Assembly: GCF_030161375.1 (NCBI RefSeq)
Contig: NZ_BSSQ01000007.1
Location: 1 to 64,000 of the forward strand
DNA from: Paenibacillus glycanilyticus
GTDB lineage: Bacteria; Bacillota; Bacilli; Paenibacillales; Paenibacillaceae
Direction: 5' to 3'
Length of the DNA stretch: 64,000 nt
Under the pieces are notes generated by a model, which worked only from the letters and a program-made list of their open reading frames with translations, was not told the DNA's origin and made no database searches. Positions 1-7,289 of the stretch are shown here, one piece after another. The first letter of the stretch is position 1; each line of letters opens with the position of its first letter. The position numbers and the translations under genes were made by a program.

Positions 1-37
1 CCGGGTCTCGAGGGTTCGAATCCCTTCCTCTCTGCCA
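1..37 (+). tRNA. tRNA-Ser, 3' end only
   Basis: Only the 3' part is in the window: the end of a long variable arm, a T arm with TTCGAAT loop, an acceptor strand, G discriminator and encoded CCA. The anticodon is outside. The long pre-T-arm stretch, the G discriminator and its place before Glu and Val (order Asn-Ser-Glu-Val in B. subtilis arrays) suggest Ser, probably the GCT isoacceptor; the identity is inferred. Confidence 0.65.
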
Positions 38-57
38 TAATATTTCTTTATTAGTAA

Positions 58-132
58 GGCCCGTTGGTCAAGGGGTTAAGACACCTCCCTTTCACGGAGG
101 TAACAGGGGTTCGAATCCCCTACGGGTCACCA
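58..132 (+). tRNA. tRNA-Glu (TTC)
   Basis: Complete cloverleaf with a fully paired 7-bp acceptor (one G-T), anticodon stem CCTCC/GGAGG enclosing CTTTCAC (anticodon at 91-93), A discriminator and encoded CCA. Confidence 0.97.
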
Positions 133-161
133 TCTTTACAAAAAAAGATTTAAAAAAGTGC

Positions 162-190
162 TTGCCAAGACGACTTGAATATGATATATT
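162..190 (+). promoter_or_regulatory. Sigma-A promoter inside the tRNA array
   Basis: TTGCCA (162-167) and TATATT (185-190) are separated by exactly 17 bp in an AT-rich 90-bp gap between tRNA-Glu and tRNA-Val, the widest spacer of the array. The downstream tRNAs therefore probably have their own promoter besides read-through from upstream. Confidence 0.6.
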
Positions 191-222
191 ATAAAAGTCG
201 CTCGAGAGAGAAACGCCAATAT

Positions 223-298
223 GGAAGCTTAGCTCAGCTGGGAGAGCATCTGCCTTACAAGCAGAGGGTCGGGGGTTCGATCCCCTCAGCTTCCACCA
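223..298 (+). tRNA. tRNA-Val (TAC)
   Basis: Complete cloverleaf; anticodon loop CTTACAA closed by TCTGC/GCAGA; encoded CCA. Confidence 0.97.
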
Positions 299-316
299 TA
301 AATTACTTAGTAACGA

Positions 317-393
317 CGCGGGGTGGAGCAGCTCGGTAGCTCGTCGGGCTCATAACCCGAAGGCCGCAGGTTCAAATCCTGCCCCCGCAACCA
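317..393 (+). tRNA. initiator tRNA-fMet (CAT)
   Basis: Anticodon loop CTCATAA. The acceptor opens with an unpaired C1-A72 and the anticodon stem carries three consecutive G-C pairs below the loop. Both are hallmarks of initiator rather than elongator tRNA-Met. Confidence 0.95.
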
Positions 394-432
394 AAACTTT
401 ATCTTCGGTGTTTTACCGAGAATTCTCGATGT

Positions 433-509
433 GGAGCTGTGGTGTAGAGGCCTAACATGCCTGCCTGTCACGCAGGAGACCGCGGGTTCGAATCCCGTCA
501 GCTCCGCCA
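433..509 (+). tRNA. tRNA-Asp (GTC)
   Basis: Complete cloverleaf; anticodon loop CTGTCAC closed by CCTGC/GCAGG; G discriminator; encoded CCA. Confidence 0.97.
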
Positions 510-525
510 TTTTTATCAAACATCA

Positions 526-601
<76 letters not shown>

Positions 602-626
602 TTTTAGATGGTTGGAAATTTAATAT

Positions 627-702
<76 letters not shown>

Positions 703-709
703 TGTTTTT

Positions 710-793
710 GGATGGTTAGCGAAGTGGCCAAACGCGGGAGACTGTAAATCTCTTCCTAACGGTTCGGTGGTTCGAATCCATCACCATCCACCA
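710..793 (+). tRNA. tRNA-Tyr (GTA)
   Basis: 84-nt class II tRNA with a long variable arm; anticodon loop CTGTAAA; A discriminator; encoded CCA. It starts only 8 nt after tRNA-Thr. Confidence 0.97.
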
Positions 794-796
794 TTT

Positions 797-870
797 AGGG
801 GCATAGTTTAAAGGTAGAACAAAGGTCTCCAAAACCTTTGGTGTGGGTTCAATTCCTGCTGCCCCTGCCA
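797..870 (+). tRNA. tRNA-Trp (CCA)
   Basis: Complete cloverleaf beginning with AGGGGCA; anticodon loop CTCCAAA; G discriminator; encoded CCA. Three nt separate it from tRNA-Tyr. Confidence 0.97.
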
Positions 871-890
871 GATAATTAATTAGTGAATAT

Positions 891-967
891 GGCGGTCGTG
901 GCGAAGGGGTTAACGCACCGGTCTGTGGCTCCGGCATTCGTGGGTTCAAGTCCCATCGATCGCCCCA
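891..967 (+). tRNA. tRNA-His (GTG)
   Basis: The extra G-1 (891) faces C73 (964), the histidine identity pair, next to a fully paired acceptor. The anticodon GTG is at 925-927. The last anticodon-stem pair (positions 31-39, bases 922 and 930) is T-T instead of a Watson-Crick pair; all other stems are normal. Confidence 0.96.
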
Positions 968-995
968 TTATCACTAAAATGTTTTAAAAGATTGT

Positions 996-1070
996 TGGGG
1001 ATTAGCCAAGCGGTAAGGCAACGGACTTTGACTCCGTCATTCCAAGGTTCGAATCCTTGATCCCCAGCCA
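996..1070 (+). tRNA. tRNA-Gln (TTG)
   Basis: Complete cloverleaf starting with T1; anticodon loop TTTGACT; G discriminator; encoded CCA. Confidence 0.97.
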
Positions 1071-1075
1071 TTTAT

Positions 1076-1150
1076 GCGGAAGTGGCTCAGCGGTAGAGCA
1101 TCGCCTTGCCAAGGCGAGGGTCGCGGGTTCGATTCCCGTCTTCCGCTCCA
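1076..1150 (+). tRNA. tRNA-Gly (GCC)
   Basis: Complete cloverleaf; anticodon loop TTGCCAA closed by TCGCC/GGCGA; T discriminator; encoded CCA. Confidence 0.97.
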
Positions 1151-1158
1151 TAAAGTTT

Positions 1159-1232
1159 GGCGCCATAGCCAAGTGGTAAGGCAAAGCTCTGCAAAAGCTT
1201 TATCCCCAGTTCGAGTCTGGGTGGCGCCTCCA
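1159..1232 (+). tRNA. tRNA-Cys (GCA)
   Basis: Complete cloverleaf; anticodon loop CTGCAAA closed by AAGCT/AGCTT; T discriminator; encoded CCA. Confidence 0.97.
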
Positions 1233-1246
1233 TAATTTCATAATTT

Positions 1247-1323
1247 GCGGCCTTAGCTCAGCTGGATAGAGCGTTTGACTACGAATCAAAAGGTCAGGAG
1301 TTCGAATCTCTTAGGCCGCGCCA
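1247..1323 (+). tRNA. tRNA-Arg (ACG)
   Basis: Complete cloverleaf; anticodon loop CTACGAA closed by TTTGA/TCAAA; G discriminator; encoded CCA. A34 is presumably edited to inosine, as is usual for Arg-ACG. Confidence 0.97.
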
Positions 1324-1335
1324 AATAATTAACTT

Positions 1336-1417
1336 GCCGGTGTGGCGGAATGGCAGACGCGCGCGACTCAAAATCGTGAGGGAAACCGTGGAGGTTCGAG
1401 TCCTCTCACCGGCACCA
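1336..1417 (+). tRNA. tRNA-Leu (CAA)
   Basis: 82-nt class II tRNA; anticodon stem CGCGA/TCGTG with loop CTCAAAA; extended variable arm; A discriminator; encoded CCA. Last gene of the array. Confidence 0.95.
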
Positions 1418-1430
1418 ATTATGAAATGAT

Positions 1431-1467
1431 AAAGCCTTTAAGATCTTAGATCTTAAAGGCTTTTTTT
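1431..1467 (+). terminator. Rho-independent terminator of the tRNA array
   Basis: Near-perfect inverted repeat (arms 1431-1446 and 1448-1463) followed by a run of seven T. It sits 14 bp after the last tRNA. Confidence 0.9.
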
Positions 1468-1469
1468 GT

Positions 1470-1500
1470 TGTTTATATCGATTCCCGTATGACCATACTG
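1470..1500 (+). promoter_or_regulatory. Candidate sigma-G promoter of the germinant receptor operon
   Basis: CATACTG (1494-1500) is one base from the sigma-G -10 consensus CATACTA. It lies 18 bp after TGTTTA (1470-1475), a partial match to the -35 TGAATA. Germinant receptor operons are known to be transcribed in the forespore by sigma-G, so position and sequence agree; the -35 is weak. Confidence 0.45.
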
Positions 1501-1532
1501 ATTAATATCAAAAATGAGTGATGTGATCGAGT

Positions 1533-2996
1533 ATGAATCCAATCGATATTGCAACAATTAGAAAAAAGCTCGGGAACAGTGCTGATATTGTTTTTAAGGA
1601 ATTTAACATTCAATACGATAACAGAGTTCAAACCGTGAATTTGATCTATGCAGAAGGTTTCGTAGATACAAATGCCGTTCAAGATTTTGTATTGGAAACG
1701 TTGATGGTGGATTTGCCAAAGCTGGATACCGACAAGCATCCATTCCTGGATTTTATGACAGTGGGAGACGTCCAGGAACTGCAGTCAACGGATATGATGT
1801 ATCATGATCTGTTTTCGGGGCATGTCATTCTTATTCGGGAAGGTACGGAGATTCTTTCGATAGCTATGAGCGGAATCAAAGACCGCGCGGTTTCTGAAGC
1901 CATGACCGAGACGGTGAGCCGCGGTCCCAAAGAAGCGTTTACCGAAAACATTCAGACGAACACGGCCTTAATCCGGAGGAAAATAAAAAATCCGAATTTA
2001 TGGCTGGAGAATTTGCGTATCGGCAAAATGACTCAGACCAATGTTTCCATCATGTATATCAATGGAATTGTAACGGATAAGATCGTTGACGAGGTACGGA
2101 GCCGTTTGGCCAGGATTGATATTGACGGTATCTTGGAGAGCGGTTATATCGAGGAATTGATTCAGGATGCTCCTTATAGTCCATTCCCTACCGTATATAA
2201 CTCAGAGAGACCGGATGTAATCGCTGCTGAACTGCTGGAAGGCAAAATAGCCATATTGGTGGATGGAACTCCTCATGTGTTAGTTGTACCCGCGTTGTTT
2301 ATTTCTTTTATGCATTCGGCTGAAGATTATTATCAACGTGCGGATATTAGCTCGTTAATTCGGATTTTAAGGTTTGTAGGGATTTTTATCGCCTTACTAG
2401 GGCCTTCGCTATATATCGCCATTACGACTTTTCACCAGGAAATGCTCCCTACTCAATTGCTGATTGGTCTTGCGGCTCAGCGGGAAGGGATTCCTTTTCC
2501 TGCTTTTATTGAGGCATTAATTATGGAGATTACGTTTGAAATATTGCGTGAAGCCGGCGTAAGGATGCCGAGAACGATGGGACAAGCGATGTCGATTGTC
2601 GGGACCTTAGTTATCGGCCAATCGGCGGTTGCTGCCGGAATTGTGTCAGCAGCGATGGTTATTGTCGTCTCCATTACGGCTATTTCAAGCTTTGTGGTTC
2701 CTGCCATGAATATGTCGATATCGATTCGGATGATCCGGTTTTTATTAATGGGCTTGGCGGCTTCGTTTGGCTTGTACGGAATCATATTAGGCATTATTGT
2801 GCTGGTTCTGCATTTATGCAGTCTTCGGACGTTTGGCGTGCCTTATATGAGCCCGTTTGGTCCTTATATAGCACAAGACACGAAGGATACTTTAATTCGG
2901 CTTCCGCATTGGGCAATGCGGAAACGCCTGCGTCTAATCAATCAGAACAACCTTACCCGGAGCAAAGATAAAGCTCCGGGTCCCGAGCGGCGTTAG
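1533..2996 (+). CDS. Spore germination receptor A subunit (GerA/GerKA family)
   Basis: A-subunit of a nutrient germinant receptor in the spore inner membrane; with the B and C partners encoded downstream it senses germinants and triggers ion and DPA release. The 487-residue length is normal for the family. Residues 1-265 form the soluble N-terminal domain. The rest is a membrane region with about five helices, including the conserved stretch REAGVRMPRTMGQAMS and VIGQSAVAAG near residues 345-375. The start is the only usable one: the nearest upstream in-frame GTG (1518) runs into a stop. The ribosome site is weak on the AGGAGG side, but GTGATC (1523-1528) matches the other end of the anti-SD complement. 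The gene order A-C-D-B is a common Paenibacillus/Bacillus variant. Confidence 0.95.
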   Translation: MNPIDIATIRKKLGNSADIVFKEFNIQYDNRVQTVNLIYAEGFVDTNAVQDFVLETLMVDLPKLDTDKHPFLDFMTVGDVQELQSTDMMYHDLFSGHVILIREGTEILSIAMSGIKDRAVSEAMTETVSRGPKEAFTENIQTNTALIRRKIKNPNLWLENLRIGKMTQTNVSIMYINGIVTDKIVDEVRSRLARIDIDGILESGYIEELIQDAPYSPFPTVYNSERPDVIAAELLEGKIAILVDGTPHVLVVPALFISFMHSAEDYYQRADISSLIRILRFVGIFIALLGPSLYIAITTFHQEMLPTQLLIGLAAQREGIPFPAFIEALIMEITFEILREAGVRMPRTMGQAMSIVGTLVIGQSAVAAGIVSAAMVIVVSITAISSFVVPAMNMSISIRMIRFLLMGLAASFGLYGIILGIIVLVLHLCSLRTFGVPYMSPFGPYIAQDTKDTLIRLPHWAMRKRLRLINQNNLTRSKDKAPGPERR

Positions 2997-3029
2997 TCGG
3001 AGAATAAGGCAACGAGACGAGGTATTGCG

Positions 3030-4238
3030 ATGCGACGAACACTAATGCTCACTATGCTGGTTGTAACCATAACCCTGACGCTGACAGGCTGTTGGAACCG
3101 CCGTGAACTTAATGACCTGGCTATTGCGCTGGCTATAGGGATCGACAAAGCAGGAGATCAATACATGGTATCCGTTCAAGTTGTTGATCCGGGGGAGGTT
3201 GCCTCGAATAATCGAACCAGTACCCGTACTCCAGTAACGTTATATCAAGCGAAAGGACAAACGATATTCGAAGCCATTCGCAAAATGACCACGGTATCGC
3301 CAAGAACCATCTATTCGGCGCATCTTCGAATGCTGATCATAGGCGAGGATTTGGCGAAAGAAGGGATCGGGGATGCGCTCGAATACATGTCCAGGTATTA
3401 TGAGCACCGTACGGATTTCTACATAGCTATCGCTCGTGAAACATCAGCGGCTAGTACATTGAAGATTTTGACCCATCTGGAGTCAATCCCGGCAAATCAG
3501 CTGTTCTCTTCCTTGCAGACTTCGCAGAAGGAATGGGCTCCGACTGCTTCCATAACCCTTGACCAGCTTATTATGGATTTAGTCGATAAAGGGAAGGAAG
3601 CTGTCGTTACCGGACTTCGGTTAAGAGGAGATCAGGAAATAGGTCAAAGCAGGAGTAACGTGGAACAGATCTCTTCCCCCGCTCAGCTGCAGTATTCAGG
3701 TCTGGCTGTTTTTAGAGAAGATAAGCTAGTTGGTTGGTTGAATGACATTGAAAGCAGAGGCTATTCCTATATTCATGATGATATCTATAACACAGTTGGA
3801 GTAATTAATTGTCCTGAAGGCGGGAAAATGACGCTTGAAGTGATTCGTTCAAAAACGACTACAAAAGCAAAGATGATTAACGGCAAACCGGAAATTCGGT
3901 TAGGCATTCGCACGGAGCTCAGTATCGGAGAAGTACTGTGCAATATTGACTTGACTCAAAAGTCGTCTATCTATGAGTTGGAACATCAAGGGGAGGCAAG
4001 AGTACGGGGGTTCGTGGAGAGGACGATCAAAGAGGCCCAGGAAAATTACAAGGTAGATATTTTCGGATTCGGCGATGTTGTTCATCGTGCCTATCCGGCT
4101 TATTGGAAGCAGGTTGAGGATGAATGGGATTCGATCTTCGAGACCATACCGGTAGAAGTAGATGTCGTGTTCAACATTCGGCAAACCGGAACCGTAAATA
4201 ATTCCTTTATGCAGGAATTTAAACAGAAGAAGGAATAA
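3030..4238 (+). CDS. Ger(x)C family germination lipoprotein (receptor C subunit)
   Basis: C-subunit lipoprotein of the same germinant receptor. The N-terminus is a lipoprotein signal: two Arg, a hydrophobic stretch, then lipobox LTGC with the lipidated Cys at residue 21, followed by the family-typical WNRRELNDLAIALAIGID. The remaining roughly 380 residues match the usual size of Ger(x)C proteins, expected to sit on the outer face of the spore inner membrane. It is 33 bp downstream of the A subunit, preceded by GAGG about 8 nt before ATG, and clearly in the same operon. Sequence gives no clue to which germinant is recognised. Confidence 0.93.
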   Translation: MRRTLMLTMLVVTITLTLTGCWNRRELNDLAIALAIGIDKAGDQYMVSVQVVDPGEVASNNRTSTRTPVTLYQAKGQTIFEAIRKMTTVSPRTIYSAHLRMLIIGEDLAKEGIGDALEYMSRYYEHRTDFYIAIARETSAASTLKILTHLESIPANQLFSSLQTSQKEWAPTASITLDQLIMDLVDKGKEAVVTGLRLRGDQEIGQSRSNVEQISSPAQLQYSGLAVFREDKLVGWLNDIESRGYSYIHDDIYNTVGVINCPEGGKMTLEVIRSKTTTKAKMINGKPEIRLGIRTELSIGEVLCNIDLTQKSSIYELEHQGEARVRGFVERTIKEAQENYKVDIFGFGDVVHRAYPAYWKQVEDEWDSIFETIPVEVDVVFNIRQTGTVNNSFMQEFKQKKE

Positions 4239-4244
4239 GCAGAC

Positions 4245-4487
4245 ATGCTGAAATATTTAGGATTGCTCCTGGCAAGCGCGATAATGATTCTGATCGAGGT
4301 GCCGTCACTCTGGAAAAGAAAACGGATATGGGATCTATGGGTGTTCTCCACTCTATTGTTCTTCGGGATTGTATTGGTGATGATGAGATTTCTAAATCTA
4401 CATATTCCGAACCCGGTGAATGGAATTAATGAAGTCCTGGGGCCTCTTGCCGAAGCCGTATTTCAGAATTTAAAAGGGGGGAACTAA
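4245..4487 (+). CDS. Small two-helix protein of germinant receptor operon (D-type subunit)
   Basis: 80-residue protein with two hydrophobic segments, residues about 3-20 and 30-48, the second ending in MMRFLNLHIPNP. Small two-transmembrane proteins are often encoded between the C and B genes of Bacillales germinant receptor operons (the D subunits, e.g. GerKD and GerUD), where they modulate receptor activity. Assignment rests on size, topology and operon position rather than a catalytic motif. The start follows AGAAGGAATAAGCAGAC, 6 bp after the C-subunit stop, which suggests translational coupling. Confidence 0.75.
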   Translation: MLKYLGLLLASAIMILIEVPSLWKRKRIWDLWVFSTLLFFGIVLVMMRFLNLHIPNPVNGINEVLGPLAEAVFQNLKGGN

Positions 4488-4492
4488 TAAGA

Positions 4493-5593
4493 ATGCTTGA
4501 AAAAGGAAAAATAAGCCATCGTCAGCTGACCGTTCTTTCATTGCTCTATACGATTGGTACATCCATTCTAATTGTTCCCTCCATTATGTCCGTATTCTCC
4601 AGACAGGACGGATGGATCGCTTGTCTTGTTGGGGTAGTTGCCGATATTACCATCATCTTTATCTACTCGGCACTATCGAGTCGATATCCTAAGCTTTCTT
4701 TTGTTGAATACAGTGAGAAAATACTAGGGAAATGGCTTGGAAAAGCAGTCTCCTTGTTCTTCATGTCGTTTATTTTTCTGTTGTCGGCTTTCCTGCTGCG
4801 CGTGGTAGGAAATTTTATGACCACCCACATCATGCCCAACACGCCGATCGAAGTGACCATAATTTTGTTTATCCTTGTTGTCATTTATGCCGTAAGGCTT
4901 GGACTTGAAACAACGGCTCGCGCGGGAGAGATTTTCTTGCCGTTTGTTATTGTCCTGTTTCTGTTTCTTACCGTATTTCTGCTGCCGCAAATCAAAATCG
5001 ACCGGATTGAACCATTTTTGGAGGAAGGGTTTAAACCTGTTATTCTTGGGGCGTTTTATTATTTCAATCTCCAGGAACAAGTTATACTGCTGATGCTTGT
5101 TCCTTATTCAAACCGGCCAGATAAAGCAAGAAACGCCTTGCTTGTTGGAACATCAATCGGCAGTTTAATTATTATCGTAACGGTATTGTTGTCCACGTTA
5201 GTACTTGGCACCGAGTTTACGCAAAGAAATATGTATGCAAGTTATACGCTGGCCAAGCAGATAAGCGTTGGGAACTTTCTGCAGCGGGTGGAAGCGATGT
5301 TAGCGATTTTATGGCTGATCACTATATTTTTCAAAACGGCTGTATGTATGTATGCCTTATCGCTTGGGACAGCCCAGACGTTGCAGTTAAAGGATTACCG
5401 CACGCTGACGCTGCCATTTGGCCTCTTGCTCGTGTTCCTGTCGCTTATTGTCTACGACAACATCGTAAGCTTTATTTCTTTTACGCCAAAGGTATTCTCG
5501 TTGTATGCCACCATCTTTATGGTTATTATTCCGGTTTTGCTGCTATCGATAGACACGTTGCGTGCTAGCCTGAAGAAAGAGCAATCCTCATAA
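4493..5593 (+). CDS. Spore germination permease (GerB/Spore_permease family, receptor B subunit)
   Basis: B-subunit of the germinant receptor, an APC-superfamily-like integral membrane protein thought to bind the germinant. 366 residues with about ten hydrophobic helices across the whole chain, and family-typical features such as the N-terminal KISHRQLTVLSLLYTIGTS and a helix-breaking GLETTARAGEIFLPF around residues 135-150. Length is typical. The ribosome site GGGGGG lies about 10 nt before ATG and the gene starts 6 bp after the preceding one, completing the four-gene operon, which ends at the terminator just downstream. Confidence 0.94.
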   Translation: MLEKGKISHRQLTVLSLLYTIGTSILIVPSIMSVFSRQDGWIACLVGVVADITIIFIYSALSSRYPKLSFVEYSEKILGKWLGKAVSLFFMSFIFLLSAFLLRVVGNFMTTHIMPNTPIEVTIILFILVVIYAVRLGLETTARAGEIFLPFVIVLFLFLTVFLLPQIKIDRIEPFLEEGFKPVILGAFYYFNLQEQVILLMLVPYSNRPDKARNALLVGTSIGSLIIIVTVLLSTLVLGTEFTQRNMYASYTLAKQISVGNFLQRVEAMLAILWLITIFFKTAVCMYALSLGTAQTLQLKDYRTLTLPFGLLLVFLSLIVYDNIVSFISFTPKVFSLYATIFMVIIPVLLLSIDTLRASLKKEQSS

Positions 5594-5629
5594 GGTACTG
5601 TCTCTTAAGAAGAGAACAGTACCTTTTTT
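5592..5629 (+). terminator. Terminator of the germinant receptor operon
   Basis: Inverted repeat GGTACTGTCTCTT / AAGAGAACAGTACC (one bulged base) followed by TTTTTT, beginning at the B-subunit stop codon. Confidence 0.88.
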
Positions 5630-5668
5630 GCGCGATCAGACAAGCTTCGACCCTTAAGTCGGAACCGG

Positions 5669-5738
5669 GCACTCGACCTAGGTCTAGTGCAGAAACCGTC
5701 GTTGGTCCGTTTTAGAAAGCATGGATTCGATCTACAAT
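5669..5738 (+). promoter_or_regulatory. Regulatory region of the Psp/Lia-like operon: 22-bp palindrome and promoter
   Basis: A 22-bp inverted repeat at 5669-5690 has 10 of 11 pairs matching, centred on CCTAGG. About 20 bp further on, TTTTAG and TACAAT (5733-5738) stand 17 bp apart. The -35 is poor, as expected for an activator-dependent promoter, and the palindrome sits where a response regulator such as the LiaR-like protein of this operon would bind. The activator assignment is inference. Confidence 0.4.
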
Positions 5739-5810
5739 AGGAACATAAGCAAGAGAGCTTCACAGCAAGAGATAAACAAAGCAATTCTAAGAGAGGCGGT
5801 GGAAGAAATA

Positions 5811-6110
5811 ATGGATGGTAAAAAGGCGTTGGGCTTATTGCTTGCAATAGCAGGCGGTATTCTGGTACTCAAGTTTTTCGGAATACATCTTGGCTTCTTA
5901 TTCGGAACCCTGTTTGCAATTGCATTAGTTGGACTCGGGGTGGTGGCCTGGAGAAGCAATAGAAAAATTATCGGTGCGATTGTAGGCGGCATCGGGATCT
6001 TGATGCTTCTGCCGGCATTGTCCAAATTGATTATGCTGGGAATCGCGGTAGTACTGATCATCTTCGGTATTTCGATGGTCAAGAAAAATAACAACAATCG
6101 ACATTTCTAA
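5811..6110 (+). CDS. Small membrane protein, LiaI/LiaF transmembrane-region-like
   Basis: 99-residue protein made of about four hydrophobic segments (KKALGLLLAIAGGILVL, LGFLFGTLFAIALVGLGVVAW, IIGAIVGGIGILMLLPA, KLIMLGIAVVLIIFGIS) with a short basic tail. Such proteins precede pspA/liaH genes in Firmicutes; in B. subtilis the membrane protein LiaI recruits the PspA homologue LiaH. An in-frame ATG at 5721 would add 30 residues, but that ATG falls inside the candidate promoter and has no ribosome site. The ATG at 5811 has GGTGGAAG 6 nt upstream and is preferred. First gene of the envelope-stress operon. Confidence 0.7.
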   Translation: MDGKKALGLLLAIAGGILVLKFFGIHLGFLFGTLFAIALVGLGVVAWRSNRKIIGAIVGGIGILMLLPALSKLIMLGIAVVLIIFGISMVKKNNNNRHF

Positions 6111-6133
6111 TAAAAAAGCGAGGAGGGACACAC

Positions 6134-6814
6134 ATGAGCATTATGCGGCGAGTGCGCGACATAACAGTCGCATCGTTGAACGAAAGATTGGAGAAAGCAG
6201 AAGATCCGGTACGCCTGATCGACCAGTTCCTCTGGTCGACACGGGAAGAGATTATCCAAGCGGAGCGGCTGCATCAGCAGTACATGGGACATAGCAACCA
6301 TCTGAAAGCGCAGTGGCTGCAAGCTGAAGAACAAAGGGAAAAACGCGAAAAGCAAGCTATGACTGCACTGAAAGCCGGTGAAGAACAGCTGGCACGAATC
6401 GCCCTTCATGAGAAAGCAACAAGTGAGGAGCGTTCGAAGCAGTACCGCGAGCTGTATGAGCAAAGCCGTCAAAATACGATGGACCTGGAAGATCAGCTTC
6501 GTGAAATGCGCAGTGAATACCAGCTGGTCTACGACAAGCGCGAATATTACGCGGCAAGAATGGAGTCGCTACGGCTTCAGCAACGCATGAATGCCCGCTA
6601 TACAGAGCAAGGTGGCGGCGTTCAGCCAGGATCGATGTTCCGCAGGCTGGAAGACCGGATCGGCGATATGGAAATGGAAGCAAAAAGCTTGCATGATCTG
6701 CGCAGAATGGGCAAAGAGTTCGTAACTGAAGCGGGCAATCAAGTACAATCCGTAATCGAACGCGAGCTGCAGCAATTAAAGAAGAAGCTTGAGAAGGAAG
6801 GATGGTCGTCTTGA
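6134..6814 (+). CDS. PspA/IM30 family membrane-stress protein, first copy
   Basis: PspA-type peripheral membrane protein that oligomerises on stressed membranes. 226 residues, almost entirely coiled coil, with the family opening MSIMRRVRDITVASLNERLE and the early EDPVRLIDQFL that marks PspA/LiaH/Vipp1 proteins. A short Gly-containing break occurs near residue 160 (EQGGGVQPGS) before the final helices. The ribosome site GAGGAGG is 9 nt from ATG. The gene lies 23 bp after the small membrane protein and overlaps the next start by 4 nt. It is clearly diverged from the second pspA of the operon, particularly in the C-terminal third. Confidence 0.92.
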   Translation: MSIMRRVRDITVASLNERLEKAEDPVRLIDQFLWSTREEIIQAERLHQQYMGHSNHLKAQWLQAEEQREKREKQAMTALKAGEEQLARIALHEKATSEERSKQYRELYEQSRQNTMDLEDQLREMRSEYQLVYDKREYYAARMESLRLQQRMNARYTEQGGGVQPGSMFRRLEDRIGDMEMEAKSLHDLRRMGKEFVTEAGNQVQSVIERELQQLKKKLEKEGWSS

Positions 6815-7287
6815 AAAAACTGTACCGCTCCCGCCGTGACAAGAAGCTCTTTGGTCTTTGCGGCGGACTTGCAGAAATGATCAATGTAGATGCGACGCTT
6901 ATTCGTATCCTGCTTATCGTCGTTACCATCTTCACGAGCGGATTTGCGATTCCTGTCTATATCATTGCGGGTCTTATCGTTCCTAAGGAACCAACGTTTT
7001 ATAACGGGCAGGGCTTTGGACCAGGCGGCTTTGGAGGATATGGAGGCGGTTATGGCGGCAACGGCGGTTTCGGCGGCGGATATAACGGCGGCCAAGGCGG
7101 CTTCGGCGGTTCCTACAAGAACCCGCCGCAAGGACAATGGGACAACTATTCGCAAACGCGTTCCAATCCAAATCCCAACTCTTCGCAATTCGATAGCATG
7201 ATGGATGACTTGGAGAAAAAAGCACTTCGTAAAGAAAACGAAGAATTACGCGCCAAATTGGCTAAATACGAGAAGGGAGAGATTTAA
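6811..7287 (+). CDS. PspC-domain protein with Gly-rich linker and C-terminal coiled coil
   Basis: PspC domain at residues 1-55 ([20 protein letters not shown] then a transmembrane segment ending IVPKEP), normally a membrane partner of PspA. It is followed by a roughly 45-residue Gly/Phe/Tyr-rich tract of GFGG/GYGG repeats and a short C-terminal coiled coil ([20 protein letters not shown]). An ATG at 6802 is in frame, but its Shine-Dalgarno would touch it. The TTG at 6811 has AAGGAAGG 9 nt upstream, starts exactly at the conserved [14 protein letters not shown], and overlaps the pspA stop as TTGA, a typical coupling arrangement. The last helix resembles a docking element for the flanking PspA coiled coils (inference). 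Confidence 0.88.
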   Translation: MKKLYRSRRDKKLFGLCGGLAEMINVDATLIRILLIVVTIFTSGFAIPVYIIAGLIVPKEPTFYNGQGFGPGGFGGYGGGYGGNGGFGGGYNGGQGGFGGSYKNPPQGQWDNYSQTRSNPNPNSSQFDSMMDDLEKKALRKENEELRAKLAKYEKGEI

Positions 7288-7289
7288 CA

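Noticed and set aside
5721-5810. 30-residue N-terminal extension of the small LiaI-like protein
   Set aside because: Its ATG lies within the candidate promoter, has no ribosome site, and the extension shows no membrane or family character; ATG 5811 has a proper site.
7010-7110. GGCGG-rich tract in the pspC gene as a DNA repeat or recombination site
   Set aside because: Fully explained by GFGG/GYGG codons in the Gly-rich linker of the PspC protein.
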